Origin: Massariosphaeria phaeospora
Lineage: Eukaryota > Ascomycota > Dothideomycetes > Pleosporales
Direction: 5' to 3'
Length of the DNA: 64,000 bases
NCBI GenBank assembly: GCA_011032825.1
Contig: JAADJZ010000011.1
Coordinates: 372,001 to 436,000, forward strand
In this document: positions 22,562-34,061 of the stretch, piece after piece
How positions within the stretch are numbered: position 1 is the first letter of the stretch
Layout of the letters: each line of letters begins with the position of its first letter
Notes under the pieces: model-generated
What the model saw: only the letters and a program-made list of their open reading frames with translations
What the model was told of the DNA's origin: nothing
Database searches by the model: none
Translations under genes and position numbers: made by a program

Positions 22562-23446
22562 GACTGTAGATCGAAGAGATGGAGGGTGTGGTCATCGACT
22601 AGACTTCGGTGTGCTGTTTCGGAGCGGCGGTGGGGTTGAACCGAGAAACCAGCCGACCTCGGGATGTACCAGAGTAAGCTGGGCGCCAGCACACCCGGCC
22701 GTCCCGGAGGTTTACTTACCCCACGAGTCACGATAGCTTCCCTTCCAAGCTACCCAAAACATGCACTGAGCTGGCTAGTAGAATCTGACAGCCACTTGGT
22801 TAAGTATTTGCAGTCTCTTAGTAGCTGGATATTCCGAGCACAAGAAAAGGCCACGTGACTTGTTGGTCTTTTCTTAGTAAGTACCAAGGGGTATCACTGT
22901 ACAATTACAGCTCTTAGGAGAATCGTAATATCACTTCAAATTGGCGTAGAATCTAATCCGAGGTACCTTCGAACCGAAAGAGCGATCAAAGCAAGTTCGG
23001 ACCGAAGCCGGTTACGCTCGGAGCTTCGCGCTCCAGTCAAGATTTATCTCCGCAGACTAAGATACCAAATCAACAATACTAACTGGGCAACAGTAGCGTG
23101 TTCAAGACGTCGACTGAGTTGAAACTAGTCGAGTTACAGTTAATGGCACCATCTTCGGCTTCTCACTCCCAATGGGGTGAAGGTGCTGCCTACCTACATA
23201 GCACTCCTTCTTATACGAAGCCAATCCCGATACTCTGATATTCCAAAATCACCTCCGGAGAAGTGAAGTAACCTCGGCCAAACCCAGACATATCATATAT
23301 AAAAGATACCTCGACACTCTCATTATGTATGCACTGTGCTCGGTGTGTATCATCTCCCTTGAATTTATGATATTAACATCCACCAACAACACTACCACAT
23401 CCATCATACCTCGTCTTCGTCTAGTACCTCATCTCCACCTCCCATC
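22562..23446. promoter_or_regulatory. Divergent promoter: regulator / amidohydrolase
   Basis: 885 bp between divergent start codons. A strong TATA box (CATATATAAAAG) lies at about 23294-23305, some 145 bp before the amidohydrolase ATG, followed by a C/T/A-rich leader with CCACCAACAACACTACC. Several CGG and CCG triplets lie at 22600-22740 and 22960-23040 (for example CCGAGG, CCGAAGCCGG), possible zinc-cluster sites. No ORF of note. Confidence 0.5.
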
Positions 23447-24815
23447 ATGAGCTCATTCATCATCTCCGACGTTCGCCTGTTCAATGGCGACACAGTCATC
23501 GACAACACCCTTATCTTAGTAGAAAACGGCCTCATCACGCAGGTCGGCAGCTCCGTCCCCGCTTCTCTCTTAGACCACCTTCCGCGTTACTCCAAGCCCG
23601 GGCATACGTTGCTGCCCGGGCTAATCGACGCCCACAGCCACCCATACGGCGACCCCGCGCAGCCCGAACAAGCTTTCCGCTTCGGCATCACCACGCTCAT
23701 GGACCTGCACAACACGCATGACAACGCGGTGCAGCAGAAACAATGGGCCAACGAGAGGAAAGACTTCCCGGATATCAAAAGTTGCCATTTCGCGGCGACT
23801 ATCGATGGAGGGTGGCCGTGGTGGGTGGAGAAGAAATTGGGTATCGATCATGTATGTTGTACCTCTCTCCTGCAGTGTGTTACGCTGGGGAGTCTTGCCC
23901 ACTGACGTCGCCTCACAGTCTGCCATTTCCCCCAACATCGCCACCGAAGCCGACGCCGAGCCATTCATCGCCAGCGCCCTTACCAACGGCGCCGACTACA
24001 TCAAACTGATGCACGAAAGCGGTGCCGCGCTCGGTATCCCGACCGGCGAAATCGTGCAGCCGCGCGCAGCCGTCCAAGCAGCCGTCGTCCGCGCCGCCCA
24101 CGCCCACCGCCTTAAAGTCATTGCGCATGCGCTATCTCTTAGCGACACACTCGAGGTGCTGCGAGCCGGTGTCGACGGTATGGCGCACACGTTCTTCGAC
24201 GCGCCGATGACACCCGAAGTCATCGAACTGTATAAGCGCAGCAACGCGTGGGTCAATCCGACCTTGGCGGCTGCAGGGTCGTTGACGGGCGGTGGCGCGG
24301 ATGTATTGAAACTGTTCTCGGAAGATGAACGGGTGCGGTGCAGGGTCGCGGAGGAAACGGTGGAGCAGATACCGCGTTGTTTGCATATGAAGTCTGAAAA
24401 TGCGTCGTTGGAATATGCAATCGATGGTGTACGCCAGCTCAAGGCCGCCGGGGTTCCTATCATCTGGTGAGCCATTAGCCCACAGATCCATCCCAGGATA
24501 ATACTTAACAAGTCGGACAGTGGCTCGGACTCAGCGCCAGGGGCTACTGCCTTTGGGGCCTACCTCCACATTGAGATGTACATGCTAGTGAGCAAAGCAG
24601 GGCTTTCGCCGATCAAAGTCCTGCAAGCCAGCACAAGCACGACCGCCGACCTATTTGGTTGGACTGACAGAGGCCGAGTTGCACCGGGATTGAAGGCGGA
24701 CCTGCTTCTAGTTGAGGGGAACCCTCTCACTGATATCACGGACTTGCTCAACATCCGGGGGATCTGGCGGGATGGAGTCGAGTTCCGAGGGCATTCGGGA
24801 TTTCCGCTGCAGTGA
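23447..24815 (+). CDS. Metal-dependent amidohydrolase (imidazolonepropionase-like)
   Basis: Three exons (23447-23851, 23919-24466, 24521-24815), 415 residues. The amidohydrolase metal centre is all visible: H63 and H65 in DAHSHPYG, K164 in YIKLM (the usual carbamylated lysine), H205 in VIAHALS, H225 in GMAHTFFD and D321 in CGSDSAPG, the last motif restored by splicing. The C-terminal GRVAPGLKADLLLVEGNPL is the beta-sandwich return typical of the superfamily. Fungal members hydrolyse cyclic amides, lactones or carbamate mycotoxins; the substrate here cannot be read from sequence. No signal peptide is seen, so it is probably cytosolic. It sits beside a zinc-cluster regulator and an epoxide-hydrolase-like gene. 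Confidence 0.93.
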
Positions 24816-24968
24816 TCGACAGAAGCATAGTGCACGGGTAGATCCATCCTTCACTCAGTCATATATCAGCAACTCAATAAAAATTTCTAAGCTCACCGAG
24901 ATACCCAAGTCCTTCGATGCCCCTATTCCCCCGTTATACCACCACCTCTCATCACTCATCACTCCTCA

Positions 24969-25973
24969 TCACTGCTCGATCAAATTCACAACATCCGTCA
25001 ACCCCGCCAAATCCACCGCCGGAATCCCACCGTCCTCGCCGAAGAACTGCGCCGCCCTTCTAGCACTCCACTCCGGATTCTCATCCCCAATCCAATGCCC
25101 AGCCTTTGGAATAACATCTTGCGAGACACTAACCCCTACTTTCTTCCACTCCTCCCCAACCGGCCACTGCGCCAAACTCGCCTCACCCCCCAGCACCAGC
25201 ACCGGCATACTTAACCGCCTCGGCCCCTCGCCCTGGCCAAACGCGCTCTCGAAATACGTGGCGTCGTCCCAAACAGCGGCGAAATACATAAGCCCGCTGT
25301 GCAAGAAGCCGGGCTTCGCCAGCTCGTTGGCGTACCGGGTAAGATAGTCATTCGAGATGGCCGCCGTGCCGGAATACGACGCGTGGAAGAAGTACCAGCT
25401 CAGCATCTCTTTCTCGCGGCCCTGGATGAAGAAGGCGGCGGCGTCGGGCACGGCGAAGAAGGCGAGCTGCCAGTTCTGGTAAAGATCGGCGCTCGTGACT
25501 TCCGTCGTGTAGCCGTAGCCGGGCAGCACGTATTCCGAGAGGATGATTCTCTTGACGAGAGCTGGGTGTTCGAGTGCGAGGGAAGTAGCGAGCCCGACGC
25601 CTTTGTCGTGCGCATACACGTACGTCTGGGTGATGTCCAGAAAGTCCAAGATGGCCTTGAGGTCCGTGCCGGCAGCGTGTGCTGTGTAGTTGCCACTCGT
25701 GGAGAGCGATGAGTCGCCCATACCGCGGATGTCAGGAGCGATGACGGTATAGTTCTGTGCGAGAATCGGACCGATCGTGTGCCATGTTAGAGAGTGCTGG
25801 GGAAAGCCATGGACGAGCAGGATGGGCGGACCGGAGCCGAAGTACCGGAAGTGGATGGAGACGTCGGGGAGCTGGATGCGTTGGTGGGGCCAGGAGTCGA
25901 AAGTCGAGAGGGAAGCGAGAGTGATTTGGAAAGAGAGGAGGGCGGTGATCAGGAGCGGGAGGAGGCGCGTCAT
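24969..25973 (-). CDS. Secreted alpha/beta hydrolase, epoxide hydrolase-like
   Basis: Single exon, 334 residues. A hydrophobic leader (RLLPLLITALLSFQITLA, about 3-20) predicts secretion. HGFPQ at 55-59 is the oxyanion-hole motif and D123 in YAHDKGVG is the nucleophile of epoxide hydrolases and haloalkane dehalogenases, replacing the serine of esterases. H293 in AGHWIGDE closes the triad. The DIRGMGDS pattern after strand 4 is also typical. The cap carries SWYFFHASY, with tyrosines that could activate the epoxide. It converges on the amidohydrolase (153 bp between stops). A TATAAG on the minus strand lies about 70 bp upstream (26042-26047). Confidence 0.9.
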   Translation of the reverse strand: MTRLLPLLITALLSFQITLASLSTFDSWPHQRIQLPDVSIHFRYFGSGPPILLVHGFPQHSLTWHTIGPILAQNYTVIAPDIRGMGDSSLSTSGNYTAHAAGTDLKAILDFLDITQTYVYAHDKGVGLATSLALEHPALVKRIILSEYVLPGYGYTTEVTSADLYQNWQLAFFAVPDAAAFFIQGREKEMLSWYFFHASYSGTAAISNDYLTRYANELAKPGFLHSGLMYFAAVWDDATYFESAFGQGEGPRRLSMPVLVLGGEASLAQWPVGEEWKKVGVSVSQDVIPKAGHWIGDENPEWSARRAAQFFGEDGGIPAVDLAGLTDVVNLIEQ

Positions 25974-26884
25974 GGTCGTGAGAGAGAGGGGGATGCTGTT
26001 GATGATGCCGACATGTAAGTCGAGGAGGTGTTATTCCGGTTCTTATATGCCACAAAGAAATCGTTCTCTGCAATGGACTAGCCCTGGTAGGTAAAGATCG
26101 ATCCAAACAACCTCTTCAGAGACTCAGATAAGCAGTATTCTCCCGACTTCGAGCACAGTGACTGGACACCTTCACAAACAAAGAGCTTGGCAACACGCAC
26201 CTTGACGTTACTATCCCCGCGGACGCCTTTGTCACCATTATCGGTTGTTCAGCCTAATTACCATGCCGTAAATCCGCATCTGTATGTTTCGGTGATCCCA
26301 AGTCTCACGCGGCTTTGTAATTGAGAGTGAGATTGGGTCATGTGATGATGTAAGTGGCAGGGGATGAAGCCATGCCATTGGCGGCCTAAGCGGAGGTGGG
26401 GTAAAGCGAGACATCGTAAGAGCTCAATTGGAGTTCAGGACGACCCCATCCCTTGGCGTCTGATAATCTTCGCAAGTTTTTGCGATGCTAAATCCAAAAG
26501 CGGGACCAAGCGGACCGGTTTCGTTTGCGACACGATCCTCGAAATGGTAAGAGGCTAGGTTTGTGCGGCATGCTTTGGTGGGCGCCCAGCTGCAACGAGA
26601 TGCATGTAGTACGCATGCGTAAGCAACCGGCTGCACTAATCAGATATCCTCGGATGTAGGTACTTGCGGTCGTACCCAGTCTCGATGTCGTTCGTTGAGT
26701 GCGTAGGTTACAGTAGGAAGCTGGAGTTACACTACATGATCATCGTAAGCAGAGTGAGGCACCAAAGTGCAGGGGGCAGAGTGCGGAACCAGACTGGCTG
26801 ACATGCACAGCAAGTTAAACCAACTAGATGGTGCTGGAAAACGGTATATTGTGGGTCGTATGTACTCTATAGTGCGTTCATCGA
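25974..26884. other. Intergenic region
   Basis: 911 bp between the epoxide-hydrolase-like gene start and the stop of the ankyrin gene. No coding signal. The proximal 100 bp is the promoter of the hydrolase. Confidence 0.5.
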
Positions 26885-29030
26885 TCAAGTGGAAGATTCG
26901 CTAGGCGCTCCCTCTTCCTCTCCATCATCTCCTTCTTCCTCGAACTTTGTAAGAGCTAGATTCCAAGAAGAATACGCATGGCGGTCGTGTTCTTTGACCC
27001 AAGCTTCGAGTACTTCCACAGTACTGTCGTGATCACATTGCCGGGCGATGTCGGCGGGCGTTCCTGTCAGGTCGTTGCAACAGACGGTATGAATCGTGGC
27101 ATCCGCGCCCATTTCCAGCAGCCATTGGACGTGTTCTGGATTGCCCTCGCGCGCTGCGAAGTGGAGGGCGGTAGCACCGTCGTTGTCTCGCCGATTTAGA
27201 TTGAAACCTCTGCCCAAGAGGAAGCTGGCCACTAAGGGATGCGATGCAAAGTTCATGGCATCGCCGTTATCCTTGTTGGTGAGGTGTATATTAGCTCCTT
27301 TTCCAATTAACAATCTCATCAGCTTAAGATTGTACATCATTGTCGCGACAAGGAAAGGAGTATTGCCAGCTGAATCTTGTGCATTGATATCTATGCCTGG
27401 GTGGTTAAGGAGCGTAGCGGCGATCTCGTTACTGGAATGCTCGCAGGCGCAATGCAGTGCCGTGCTCAGTGTCTTATCGCGTGCAGTAACCTCGGCACCG
27501 TGGTAGAGGAGCATGTTCACTATTGCGGCAGGACCGGCTTGCACAGCGGAATGGAGTGCATATGTAACAGGACAGCATTCCGCGTCCTGGAAAGCGTTGG
27601 GGTTAGCACCGGCCTCTAGGAGGATCTTGGCAACGTTCGTGTTCGACTTCTTCACGGCGGCTCGTAATGGAGTGTCATGGTCATCACTGAAGAGCTCTAG
27701 GTCCGCGCCGACCTTGATCAACAATAAGCACATATTAGGGGCGGACTCAGTATCGGACATGGCCGCATAATGAAGAGGTGTGCGCTTTTTGCCGCCCAGA
27801 GCATCCACGTGTGCGTTGCTTTTTAACAGCAACCGCGGGATCTCGAGCCGATCCGATTCCACAGCCAGGTGAAGTGGGACTTCATCGGAAGTATCAGCCA
27901 AGTTTGGGTCTGCGCCAAATTTGAATAGAGTACGGATGCATTCTACAACGTCCTCGTAGCTACTTGGTGGTGTCAAAGACGAATATATCTGTGGGGTTGT
28001 GTAGTCGACAGCATGGCGGAGTGCTGTAGCCCCCCTGATGTTGGCATAATTGGGATCTGCACCAGCCTCCAGAAGAATTGTGGTTATGTTGACTAGACCT
28101 TTACTGACAGCTAAGTGCAGGGCCGTATTTCCCAGTGATGTTTCGGCCGACGGGTTTGCGCCCACATGCAGCAATGTCTTGACCGCTTCGGCGTGCTTGT
28201 TATGTAGCGCGACCATTAGAGGGGTATACAGATCGCCGGCTGCCTTGGAGTCAAAGTCAGCGGAGAATTCGGCGAGACACTCGATGATCTGGCAGCGGCC
28301 TGACTGAGCGGCAAAGTGCAGTGGTGTGTATTCAAATTTGCCGCTAGCAGTGTCAGGATCGGCACCGTCTTCTAGCAGAGAGCGCAGGGCGTCGACTTTG
28401 TCTGCGCTGATAGCTCGACGGATTTCGTTGATGCGGTTGGCTTTCCCTTTCGGTCTCGTCTCGCGGACTAACGGGGTGAAGGCTTTGCTGCTGCGGGCGC
28501 TGGCCGTGGTCCCGCTCCTCATGAGATGGGAGCGTATAGTAGAGAGGGTCTCGCTGGGCGGGGTCAGAGAAGGGCTGCGCGCGTGAGGAGGGAACGTACG
28601 TCTGCATGCACTTGAGGATGTTGTCGATGGACCCCCGCTGGTCACGCAGGAGCTGGACGTAGGCCTTCAAAGTGCCCTCGTTGAAGACGAACATGGTGCG
28701 CCCCCGGAAGCTGTTCCCGGCCTTCTTCAGCTTCGCGAGCTCCTTGGAAAGATCGCGGGTTGTCTGGTGTATGTCCTCGACGGCGAGCTCCAGCATCTCG
28801 ATGACCTCGGACCGCGAGCCGTCGCGGCGGAACAGGTCGGCGCGGTCGTACAGCGTCTGCTTGGTGTGGTTGAGCATGAAGACCGTCGTCGTGCATTCGT
28901 TCGAGAGCGAGCGGATCGTGGGCGGGGCAGCCTTGTAGCTCTGGGTAATGGCCGCCAGTTCGCGCGAGATGGACAGGCAGGTGCCGGCGATGGCACCGAC
29001 CGACGCGATGAGAGACAGCGGCTCAGCCAT
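26885..29030 (-). CDS. Helo-like N-terminal domain plus ankyrin repeats
   Basis: Two exons, 29030-28600 and 28517-26885, 687 residues. Residues 1-143 (AEPLSLIASVGAIAGTCLSISREL, then a long helical part with YVQLLRDQRGSIDNILKCMQ) match the fungal N-terminal domain of STAND proteins (PF17111-like, related to HeLo/HET-S domains). After a short Ser/Thr-rich linker about a dozen ankyrin repeats follow from roughly residue 175 to the end, with canonical TPLHFAAQSGR, TALHLAVSKG, TPLHYAAMSD, TALHCACEHS and TALHFAAREGN. No NACHT ATPase lies between the two parts, so this is a signalling-domain/repeat protein without the switch. The family is associated with nonself recognition and regulated cell death in fungi; a specific role is not known. 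Confidence 0.9.
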
Positions 29031-29618
29031 TCTTGACGCCGGCAACAGGTGGGTGACGAGGCGAAGAGGGCGGCTGTGGGAGGTCGTTCTCGTTCTTCGC
29101 ACCCCCAAGGCTGGACTGGACCTGGGCCCTGGGGCGGCGGCGCTGGACGTGGCGGGCGGCTGTGCTGCACGCTTGCTCCTTCGGGGGGCCCATGGCTGCT
29201 GCGAGGGCCAGCAACAGGGTGTGCACCGTGGCTAGTTGCGTGGAGAGGGAAACCGGTGGTCGACAATGCAGCGGTTCGATGATGACATCACATTGCGGCC
29301 GTGGAGCGCGAGGGTGGTGATGGTGATGGTGATTTCAAGTCGAGTGTGGGCGGTTGAGTGCCAAGACTTCGGAGCCGCCAATTCGCCGCGGCCCCGGCTA
29401 TCGATGAGACACGTCCAGTTTCCGCTCTCGTCTCAGAGACTCAACCAAACCACCACAATGCTTGCCGCCATCGGACACTGCCCGTTCTCCAGAGACCTTG
29501 CGCAGGTGCAACTCGGCGAGAGTCAATTATTAGTGTATTAATTCTACAGTTTAGCAGAGCGTACGAGTCAGCGCGCGAAAATGGCAGCCACTCTTTCCCC
29601 TCCTGCTAACGTCAACCA
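29031..29618. other. Intergenic region
   Basis: 588 bp upstream of the ankyrin gene. GC-rich, with a GGTGATGGTGATGGTGAT trinucleotide-style repeat near 29313-29334. No gene seen. Confidence 0.5.
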
Positions 29619-30441
29619 TCACTTCCCCTCGCTGATCACCCCCACCGCCTTCCCACTCCACTGGCTCGCCTCACCGCCCGCGAGATCGCCCGCAATAAAC
29701 TCCGCATTCTGCTCCAGCGTCGTGTCGTAGCGGCCAGCATTCATCCCGCTCACAAGCGGCTTGCCGAGCAGCGGGATGTGCTTCATCCACGAATCTTGCC
29801 AGGCAGGCGGCGTCGTGGCACTGGCGATGAGTTTCCCGGACTTGGAGGGCGGCGTGGGGACGGTCATGTCCGCGGCCTCAGGTGTCATGGTGCTGGGGCA
29901 GAGCATGGACCAGTTGAGGGTGTTGGGAGGGAGCGAGGCGAGGAGTGCGTGGTTCGTGCGGTGTGCGAGGAAGATGGGCATGCTGTACATGTTAGTGTGT
30001 GTTTTGGGCAAGTAGGTACGAATCAAATACTCACTAACTCGACAGCATCACCTCCGACCCTGGGTAGTGCAACACCCCCAACCCCGCCAGAAACCACACT
30101 CTCAATGGCCTCTTCCTTTCCTCGCCTGCCTCCCGTACCCCATCCACCACCGCGCGGAATATCACGGGCAAGTCGGTCTTCGCCCAAGGCGCCACGGCTG
30201 CCACACCAGCTGTGTTGACAACAGCATCACAGCCAGCATCCAGGATAGCTCTTTTGATAGCGGCTGCATCTGTGGCATTGCCCTGAACAACGGTGATTTG
30301 GCGGAATACTGATTCGGGGAGGAGAGACTCGAGTTTGGTGGATGATCGGACATAGGCGACCACGCTGTGGTTGTGGGTGAGGAGCGATGCAACAAGACGG
30401 AGGCCAAGATTGCCCGTTGCGCCGATGAGGAGGACCTTCAT
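29619..30441 (-). CDS. NAD(P)-binding Rossmann protein (NmrA/SDR-atypical)
   Basis: Two exons, 30441-30035 and 29982-29619 (52-bp intron), 256 residues. The N-terminus KVLLIGATGNLGLRL contains the GxxGxxG nucleotide-binding loop, followed by VVAYVRSSTKL and a VQGNATDAAAIKRAI segment as in atypical short-chain dehydrogenases (PF13460 type). CDAVVNTAG and VRVWFLAGLGVLHYPG continue the fold. The intron joins SSY to MPIFLAHRTNHALL. No YxxxK is seen. A TATATAAAT-like box on the minus strand at about 30538-30546 lies some 97 bp upstream. Substrate unknown. Confidence 0.87.
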
Positions 30442-30953
30442 GTTTGATATAGTGGTTTAGTTGTGGGGCTGAGGAAGAGATAGAGAGTCTGATGCCTTGG
30501 TAGTGTAATACTTTCTGGAGGTGCTTGTAGATAGCCATTTATATAATTCTACATGCCAGAGTAATCGACTCCTCTGTATGTAATCCCTGTAGTCAGTGCC
30601 GTGCGAGTGACTAAGGCGGGCTCGAGTTTGCGCCTTACCATTGACCATACTCTGCTCTCGTGCGAGTCACTAGCGATTAGTGAACGTTGCGATCACTGAT
30701 AGGTAGAACCGTTTGTCAGCTTGTGTTGGGGGCTAACCAACTCGGCGCTCGGTTCTGGTTAGAGGATTCGGTCGCTGTGCATGCCGAGTTAGGACTAATC
30801 CGGTTACTTCAACAACTCAGATGTCTATATAGACCATTTCATCTCAAGTCACCTCTGAATATCTCAGAACTTACACTGTACCAGTTCACCTGTCCCTAGT
30901 TTACAGCTCCGAATTGTTGCACTAGCACATGAGCCAATACAAACCATCACATC
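30442..30953. promoter_or_regulatory. Divergent promoter: Rossmann protein / hemerythrin-like gene
   Basis: 512 bp between divergent starts. Contains the minus-strand TATA box near 30540 and A/T-rich sequence (CTATATAGACC at about 30824) some 125 bp before the hemerythrin-like start. No further gene seen. Confidence 0.5.
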
Positions 30954-31810
30954 ATGTCTTCTCCGTGGGCCGATCAGCCGTACACGCTCATTTCCACCAC
31001 TTCTTTCTCCAAAGATGTAAGTCCGCACTTCTGTGCCGAGTTTCTTTCCGACTAACACAACTCCCAAGACCTCCCACGCAGCCTACTATGTCGCCACGCA
31101 AATGTCCCTCGCCCACAACGGCATCATCCGCGGCCTAAACTCCATCTTCCTCCAAGCCCCACATATCCCTCGCAACGACGCAACCATAGTCCGCGACTTC
31201 CTGATCTACTGCCAGTGCTGGTGCGAATCTATGCACCACCACCACGACGCCGAGGAAACAGAGTTCTTCCCGAACATCGAGCGCATTACGAAAGTCCAGG
31301 GTCTCATGGAACGCAATGTCGACCAGCACCGAGCCTTCACGCCGGGATTCGAGCGGTTTCATGAGTACGTGCAGAAGTGCTCTCCGAAGGACTTCGACGG
31401 AGGGAAGGTCAGGAGCCTGGTGGAAGATTTTGCGGAGCCGCTGACGCGCCATTTGCATGATGAAATTGACACGCTGCGGGGACTTGACAAGTACGACAGC
31501 GCGAGTATACGGGAAGCGTACAAGCGGCTTGAGAAGCTTTTGATGGCTACAGATAATGTAAGATGTGCTTTGACGCTGAGGCGAATTGACTGGTGTGCTA
31601 ACCTTGGCTCAGTATCGAATCGGGCCGCTTGTGTTTGGGACCGCTGATAGGAACTACGAAGGTGGCATACATGACTTCCCGTCTGTGCCGTTCTTTGTGC
31701 CGTATGTTATTCACTACTTGTTTGGGAGGCGGTATAAGGGCGCTTGGCGGTTCAATCCTTGTACGATGTGGAGGGACCGTAGGGAGTTGGCGTTCACGAG
31801 TGGACCCTGA
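30954..31810 (+). CDS. Hemerythrin-like (HHE cation-binding) protein
   Basis: Three exons, 30954-31016, 31069-31557 and 31613-31810, 249 residues. The four-helix HHE fold is recognisable from H37 in SLAHNGI, the histidine cluster H77-H80 with DAEETEFFP, H in NVDQHRAF and the HLHDEIDTL motif, the positions that carry the di-iron ligands in this family. The short first exon (21 residues) is supported by GTAAGT and by a CTAAC branch. The C-terminal exon (FPSVPFFVPYVIHYLFGRRYKGAWRFNPC) is the extension usual for fungal members. Suggested roles in fungi include oxygen or nitric-oxide sensing and iron handling, none demonstrable from sequence. Confidence 0.92.
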
Positions 31811-32279
31811 GTGCACTTGCATGTGTGGTGGTTCCTTGGTATGTCGAGTGGTTACGCGGGCTGTGGTTTGTCAGTCTGAAGAACAATACGCGTGACGTAA
31901 GTCATCTTGCATGGACTCCTAGGAATGGCTCGTAGCCGAAGGAGCTGGAGTCAACGAGAAGCATGTAATATATCCGTGTCTTACACCTATAATCTGGCCT
32001 AAAAGGGCCTACCTATTATTGTAATCGACTCTGTGTTAGTATGGTGAATGTGCTACTGCGTTAATCGATGATAAGGATTTAATCACGAGCACGCTGACTT
32101 TCACGGCAGGGAAGAGACTGTCTTTGAACAGCTCGATTCAAAATCCTCTTCCGAGGTCCTAGGGTACTTCGACTTCAACTTTTGCTGCATATTCCTACAG
32201 TACTGCATTGCTCCACATTTCCAATGCCCTTCCTCAATTCCCTCCAGTAGCCCAGCAACCTCACTACCCCTTAACTAAA
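31811..32279. other. Intergenic, convergent 3' ends
   Basis: 469 bp between the stops of the hemerythrin-like gene and the small surface-protein gene. No coding signal; A/T-rich runs around 31960-32080. Confidence 0.5.
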
Positions 32280-32756
32280 TCAAGGTGCCGTTGACCACAC
32301 GAGTCCCAACAGCACCATGATAAAGCCCACAATAAAGATAACCTCGGGCCCAGCCTTGATCCCAGCCGATGGCGGTATTCCTGAAAACTGTAGCACGGTG
32401 CCTCTCGTAAAGTTGGACGCCGCCTCCCTGATAGCGATCTCGGTCCAGTTCGGGCAGGCCTGGTTGAGCGCCGGATCAGCGGTCATGGCGGGCAGCGCAA
32501 GGATGGCTTGGTCGAACATGCGTGCGTCGTACATGGTGCCAACGCGCGACAGCGAGAAGAAAGTCCCGCGGTATGTGCTGTTTCCACCAATAGTGGATAG
32601 ATTTGCCGTGCGCTCGTAAACGGCGCACTGGGCAACGGGGTCGGCGGGCGCCTGGCGGACGGTGAGGACGGCTGCGTGCATCTCGGGGGCGGCGAGCGCG
32701 ACGGCGGAGATGACGGAGAGGAGGAACAACATGTTGGTGAAGAATGAGTTGCGCAT
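32280..32756 (-). CDS. Small secreted, probably GPI-anchored protein
   Basis: Single exon, 158 residues, not a family I recognise. A signal peptide spans about residues 1-23 (NMLFLLSVISAVALAAP). The mature part has two cysteines (in AQCAVYERT and QACPNWTE), possibly one disulphide, and N-glycosylation sites NLS, NST, NWT and NFT. The C-terminus ends in a hydrophobic segment (EVIFIVGFIMVLLGLVW) with four residues after it and a small-residue stretch before it, as in GPI-attachment signals; a single-pass membrane protein is the alternative. Confidence 0.75.
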   Translation of the reverse strand: MRNSFFTNMLFLLSVISAVALAAPEMHAAVLTVRQAPADPVAQCAVYERTANLSTIGGNSTYRGTFFSLSRVGTMYDARMFDQAILALPAMTADPALNQACPNWTEIAIREAASNFTRGTVLQFSGIPPSAGIKAGPEVIFIVGFIMVLLGLVWSTAP

Positions 32757-34061
32757 GATGGCGGTGGCGGTGGCGGTGGCGGTGGCGTTGATTTTGATTT
32801 TTATTTTGATTATTGTTGGAGGGAGTACGAAAGGAATGAGTGGTTGATGAAGGGTATATAATTACAAACAAAACGAGTGAACCGGTCACCACGAAAAGAA
32901 TTGAATGAAGAAAGCTGCCAGGCCCCAAGAAAGAACCCAAAGAGAAGTTGACTGGAGACTACGAAGAGATCGACGAGAAACGAGAAGAAAAAAATCAGGC
33001 CACAATCGCTGGGGAGTCGGCTATATGAGGTTGTGAGGTTTATGCGCGCCGAAACAGGGGTGGGCCGGCTGAGACGCGAGTTGCTGGATGGGCGGGCGAC
33101 TCCGAACCGTGCTGCGTCTCAGCAAGGTATATCACAACAGATAGGGAGCGATAGTCAGTCATCGCGCTGAAAGTTGGCTTGTCGTTGCTTTCATCTCGTA
33201 GTCGTCGAGGTCGTGGTGTTGATGTACCTTCCATGGGCCGCTGCATGGCACGTCTTTGCTCAGAACGCCGTATTAGGGTCGAAAGTCGCGCATTTTCATT
33301 CGAATTCGAGACAAGATCGCGTCATACCACGTCTGGAGAGATGCAGCAGTAGCGGACGATTTGGAGTGGTGAGGCCTGGTCGGAGATGAGTGATCGGCTG
33401 CATCATGAAGTGCGGGGCGACAAGTTCCCGCGCCCACGTGTTTCAGCCTGAAAACGACGGGTTTGTCCGAGAGGGGCACTGACTGCTAAGTCAACCTCAA
33501 CATGCGGATTCCTGAAAATATTGAAAGTGCATCCGAAAGCTACTTGACCGCTGTAGAAAGACGGCTTTGTACCATCGAGCCTGGGTTCGGATATGCTGGT
33601 ACGACCGGAGGTATGTCGATGATAGCATTCAGGCCCAGACATCGACAGTCTGGTCCAACTGGTGAGGAGGTATCAAAATACGGACTGAAAAAAAGGATGA
33701 AGAGTAAGAAACGGTGCAAACAATGACAGCAAGAAGTAGATCACGTGAGCGAGTCGCAACCTGGGTTATCTACCAGCAAACTTTCCGAACAATCTAGGAC
33801 ATACCATCATGTGAATCTGCACGATGATCATTGAGTTGTTCTGTCTACACGTGCATGCAGAGCTTACACTGAGTATCATACAAAATGCGGCTAAGAGTGG
33901 ACATTCGGCACATGAACTTGAAGAATATTCGTGCAGTGAAAAACAGTGCTCACACAAAGGGACGTGGTGAAGCACTTAAGCACACCGCACTAAGATCCAT
34001 ATATATGGTTTCTCATATACTTCCTTGCTATACAAAGAAACCCAACTCACCAATCTGCACA
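32757..34061. other. Intergenic with GGTGGC and ATTTTG simple repeats
   Basis: About 1.3 kb between divergent starts. Immediately upstream of the surface-protein gene is a (TGGCGG)n tract at about 32760-32787, followed by a (GATTTTT/ATTTTGATT) tract to about 32812; on the transcribed strand these form the 5' leader. A minus-strand TATA-like site lies near 32853. The rest shows no gene. From about 33.7 kb the DNA becomes A+T-rich, starting the compositionally distinct stretch. Confidence 0.5.
34000..34006 (+). promoter_or_regulatory. TATA box of the first HExxH gene
   Basis: TATATAT within CCATATATATGG, 62 bp before the chosen ATG at 34062. The same spacing is found at the neighbouring paralogue, which supports both the box and the start choice. 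Confidence 0.55.

Noticed and set aside
25299..25712. 137-codon plus-strand ORF
   Set aside because: Antisense to the epoxide-hydrolase-like gene.
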